A stretch of DNA of 64,000 nucleotides, taken from NCBI GenBank assembly GCA_963678705.1, contig OY783204.1:25058759-25122758 (forward strand), written 5' to 3'. The position numbers and the translations under genes are program-made. Each line of letters starts with the position of its first letter. The stretch's first letter is position 1. Source of the stretch: Panorpa germanica (lineage: Eukaryota; Arthropoda; Insecta; Mecoptera; Panorpidae). Shown here one piece after another: positions 61,171 to 64,000 of this stretch. The notes beneath the pieces were generated by a model. The model saw only the letters and a list, made by a program, of their open reading frames with translations, was not told where the DNA came from and did no database searches.

Positions 61171-64000
61171 ATGTTATAAATAAACTTACATTGAATCAAT
61201 TGGCACATATAATGTTGCCAAATTTTTAAAATGTTTTCTAAGTTATTTCTACACAAAAATGTTAAAATATCTACAATTCTCAGTAAAAGTTCTTTTAGCC
61301 AAATGCTATTAAATATATTAAACAAACAAGAAAAACGAATTTAAACATAGATCAACATTCTGTTTAGTTCAATTAGACCATGAAAATTCTTTTATTCACA
61401 AAGTTCTTTTAACTGAAAACTTAAGGTGTTTGTAATCAGGCTAGGAAAAACGGAAAAACGGTAAAACGGTAAAAACGGAAATGATACAGCGTTTGGTTAA
61501 AACTAACTTTAACGTCAACGATTTCCGTCTGTTGGTTTCCGCATGGGGAAAAACTTTTTTCTTCTTTTCTGTTTTTCTTTCTTTTTTTTCTATGTGTGTT
61601 AGTATTAAGCTATAGTACAAAGACGCCATATTGTGTTAGGCGGATGAGTACATTTCTCTGAATATAGTATATGTTTGGATTATGTGTGGGACAAGCTATG
61701 TTTCGTGCTAAACTAAATAGGACTTTATCATAAAGAGGTGTTTATGTTCTGAACAAAGCGTTAAAAAGATAAAAGGACATTCTAATCATTATTTTAATTA
61801 ACGTTTTATTTTGTTAAAAGAAATTAGTTAAACACGTGGGGTAACTTTCAAAGTTTCACCCCAATGAAAAGGTAAGGATGACAAAGAATTCAAATGTATC
61901 ATTATCTGTATGTTGTTTACACAGCAGCAGCATATTCAGTTTATATAGGCATGATACGAGTACTTACCTGTTACAAATAAAGTGGAAGGTAAGGTTAAAT
62001 CGATATAAAAAAGCATATTTTCGATAATGTTTTATGACAACACAGTTAATATATAATTACTTCTATAATTATTACATTATAAAATAACATTTAAAGAATA
62101 TTTTGTAAAATTTTCATAAATAAATATCAAGAAATGAGGCATTGATAGCGAATCTCCGCAGACTTATCACTGGATTATCTGAAATCGAAAAACCAAAATG
62201 ATTTCATTAGTTGATAAGTTTCTACAGGTAACGCTGTCTAGTTTTTCTTTCTTTATTGATTTTTTAATTTTTTACAACACTTAGAAATCACAATACCGAT
62301 TTTTCATGAAGAAAATCAGTAACTTTGTTATTTTAAAATACGTTAAAATTTAAAACAAAGAACTCTACAGCATTACCTCGCCATTTATGTAAAGAAAGAG
62401 TGTGCAAAATTACAAAAGGATCAGTGCTGTAGATTTGAGCTAGAGACGGCACCAACTTTGAAAAGTTAAGTGTGAGCAAAACGCGTTTAAAAGTTTCAAG
62501 AAAGACGAAACCAGACCAGAGAGATGAAGACTTAAAACTCTATATCTCTGACAGTTTTACTCCAATCGATTTAAAATTTTCACACAATAAACTTAATATA
62601 TTGTACATTAATATAAATAAATAAAAAAGATTGAAACTTTACCCCCCTCTTAAAAATTTTATCTTGTACGCAACATGTTTAAAAAAGACATGTAAGAAAT
62701 AGAAGTAAAATAGAAGATAATATTGCTGACGATTCCTGATGCTGATGGATTACGATCCCGGCAAACGTGTTCCACGGAAACTCATATATCTACCATTTTT
62801 AATTTTTTTTTTTTTAATTTTTACAAATGAATTCAAGAAAATAAATTGTCTAATAGAATTAACATGAACAAACTGACAAAATCACAAAACTAGCACAAGT
62901 ATAATGAACCTAGCTATAAAATACACTTTTAATAAAATATTATAAAGAAGGAAGTACAGTATATTATTCCTCATTGTGAAACAGTGCAAGTCGTTTGGTT
63001 CCTGGATAAAATTAGTGACTCCAGAGAAGACGATATGCCGGGTAAAAGGGGTGAGGGGGGAGGGGGGTATTCCAGGACTTATGTTGTTAGTTCGTACGTC
63101 AGTAGCATACTATTAGGTTTATGTCGTTGTTCCAGAAGGAGATCCCAGCGACTTCCGTGGAATAAATAGGAGAATCAGAAAGTGTGATCAGGACAAAGGA
63201 AACAGGGGAAGTTTGCGGGGGTATAGAGTTAAAGGAAACACAAGAAAGGGTTGAATTCTAATCGTACTATGTTGTATGTACTCTCTTCTCTGTCCTCCCT
63301 ATCCTACAATAAATCCGTTTTGAATTCTGTAAGCTCCACGAACGTTGAAACATCAACAACATGCAGGGGAACGTTTTTAACATTAGTTTTTTTTTATAAA
63401 TATTTAATGAAGGGTTGATTCTTGAATATTATGTTTAATTAAAGTAACATTCAACATTATGGCGTATAACATGGAGAAACCCTTAATTGATGCAGGTTGT
63501 AATGTTAGAAAATTTTCCCTGTAAGGGAATGTGTAACATCAAAATGAAAGAAAAACACCATTCGCTATACGCTTAAAGAAAATCTTTACTTATTACAACA
63601 ACACGTTGGATACGTATTGCAAATTATGAATCCAAAATGGCCATAAACTCGTCTGTATATGTTTATGCCATTTTCATAATTTTGTTCTAATATTATTGTT
63701 CGTACTATTATAGTTTATTCTTTAATATAATGCTTCTATTAGGTACATATTTGTTACGTTAAATTCGCACGCTGCGTAATGCCACTACTAACTATTTCCA
63801 CTTCACAGTTTGTCGTACGCCTTCGGTCTCTTATAGACGCGGAATGAAATATTTTATCGCCAGGTGTCGCTTGATTACACAGCCTTGAAATTGGAACGAT
63901 CTACAGCGGATAGACAAAATATGAACACCTGTCACGTACACACAATTTATTAATAAATAAGGTGTTGGTCAACCATTTGCTTTTAGAACACCTACCATTC
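61171..64000. other. No gene recognised
   Basis: AT-rich. A GGAAAAACGG-like run (61444-61480) is locally repetitive. The frame at 62984-63169 reflects a G-rich tract and is not recognised. Confidence 0.55.
63039..63067 (+). other. Predicted G-quadruplex motif
   Basis: GGG, GGGG, GGGGGG and GGGGGG separated by loops of 5, 3 and 1 bases. The longest G-rich tract in the window. Confidence 0.7.

Noticed and set aside
1-64000. CRISPR arrays, bacterial operons, phage modules
   Set aside because: Repeats present are simple tandems or dispersed transposon copies; no spaced identical repeats, and gene structure is not prokaryotic.

Overview
This window reads as intergenic or intronic DNA from an insect nuclear genome. 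By eye it is strongly AT-rich. It lacks the short spacing and ribosome-binding sites of bacterial genes. It is littered with decayed eukaryotic transposable elements: jockey-clade and R1/I-like LINE pieces, a PIF/Harbinger remnant, a hAT-type MITE and a TTAA-flanked MITE. One GC-richer patch carries an arthropod-style core promoter (initiator plus DPE). The insect order cannot be fixed from the sequence. No intact host protein-coding gene, rRNA, tRNA or CRISPR array is visible.

Layout. 0-10 kb: one copy of an ACAGGGTGT-bordered repeat, a MITE with 4-bp target duplication (3378-4018), small tandem repeats and a dispersed repeat at 5.3 kb. 9.7-17.2 kb: three LINE relics on the minus strand, one of them (11336-12063) a clean 5'-truncated insertion with 9-bp target duplications. 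19.5-25.3 kb: a TIR element, a second dispersed family, a small palindrome and an RTE-like tail. 27.5-30.4 kb: a 9-bp minisatellite, the TTAA MITE and a long (TA)n run. 33.8-36.7 kb: a jockey pseudogene, an AT-rich tandem array and a doubtful LINE relic. 38.4-39.6 kb: another TIR element, then the candidate promoter and first exon. 43.7-52 kb: further copies of the families seen earlier, plus the Harbinger relic. 54-57.2 kb: a LINE 5' fragment between 16-bp target duplications, a CpG-richer palindromic patch and the hAT MITE. 59.4-61.2 kb: more copies of two dispersed families. The rest shows nothing I can name.

The transposon pieces do not cooperate as a system. They are independent insertions of different age, some apparently nested. 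All six LINE-derived segments lie on the minus strand, which would fit (but does not prove) a plus-strand host transcription unit. I found no convincing new biological system. The most informative items are the LINE 5' fragment at 54 kb, the hAT and Harbinger elements with diagnostic target duplications, the families shared across the window, and the candidate promoter at 39.2 kb.
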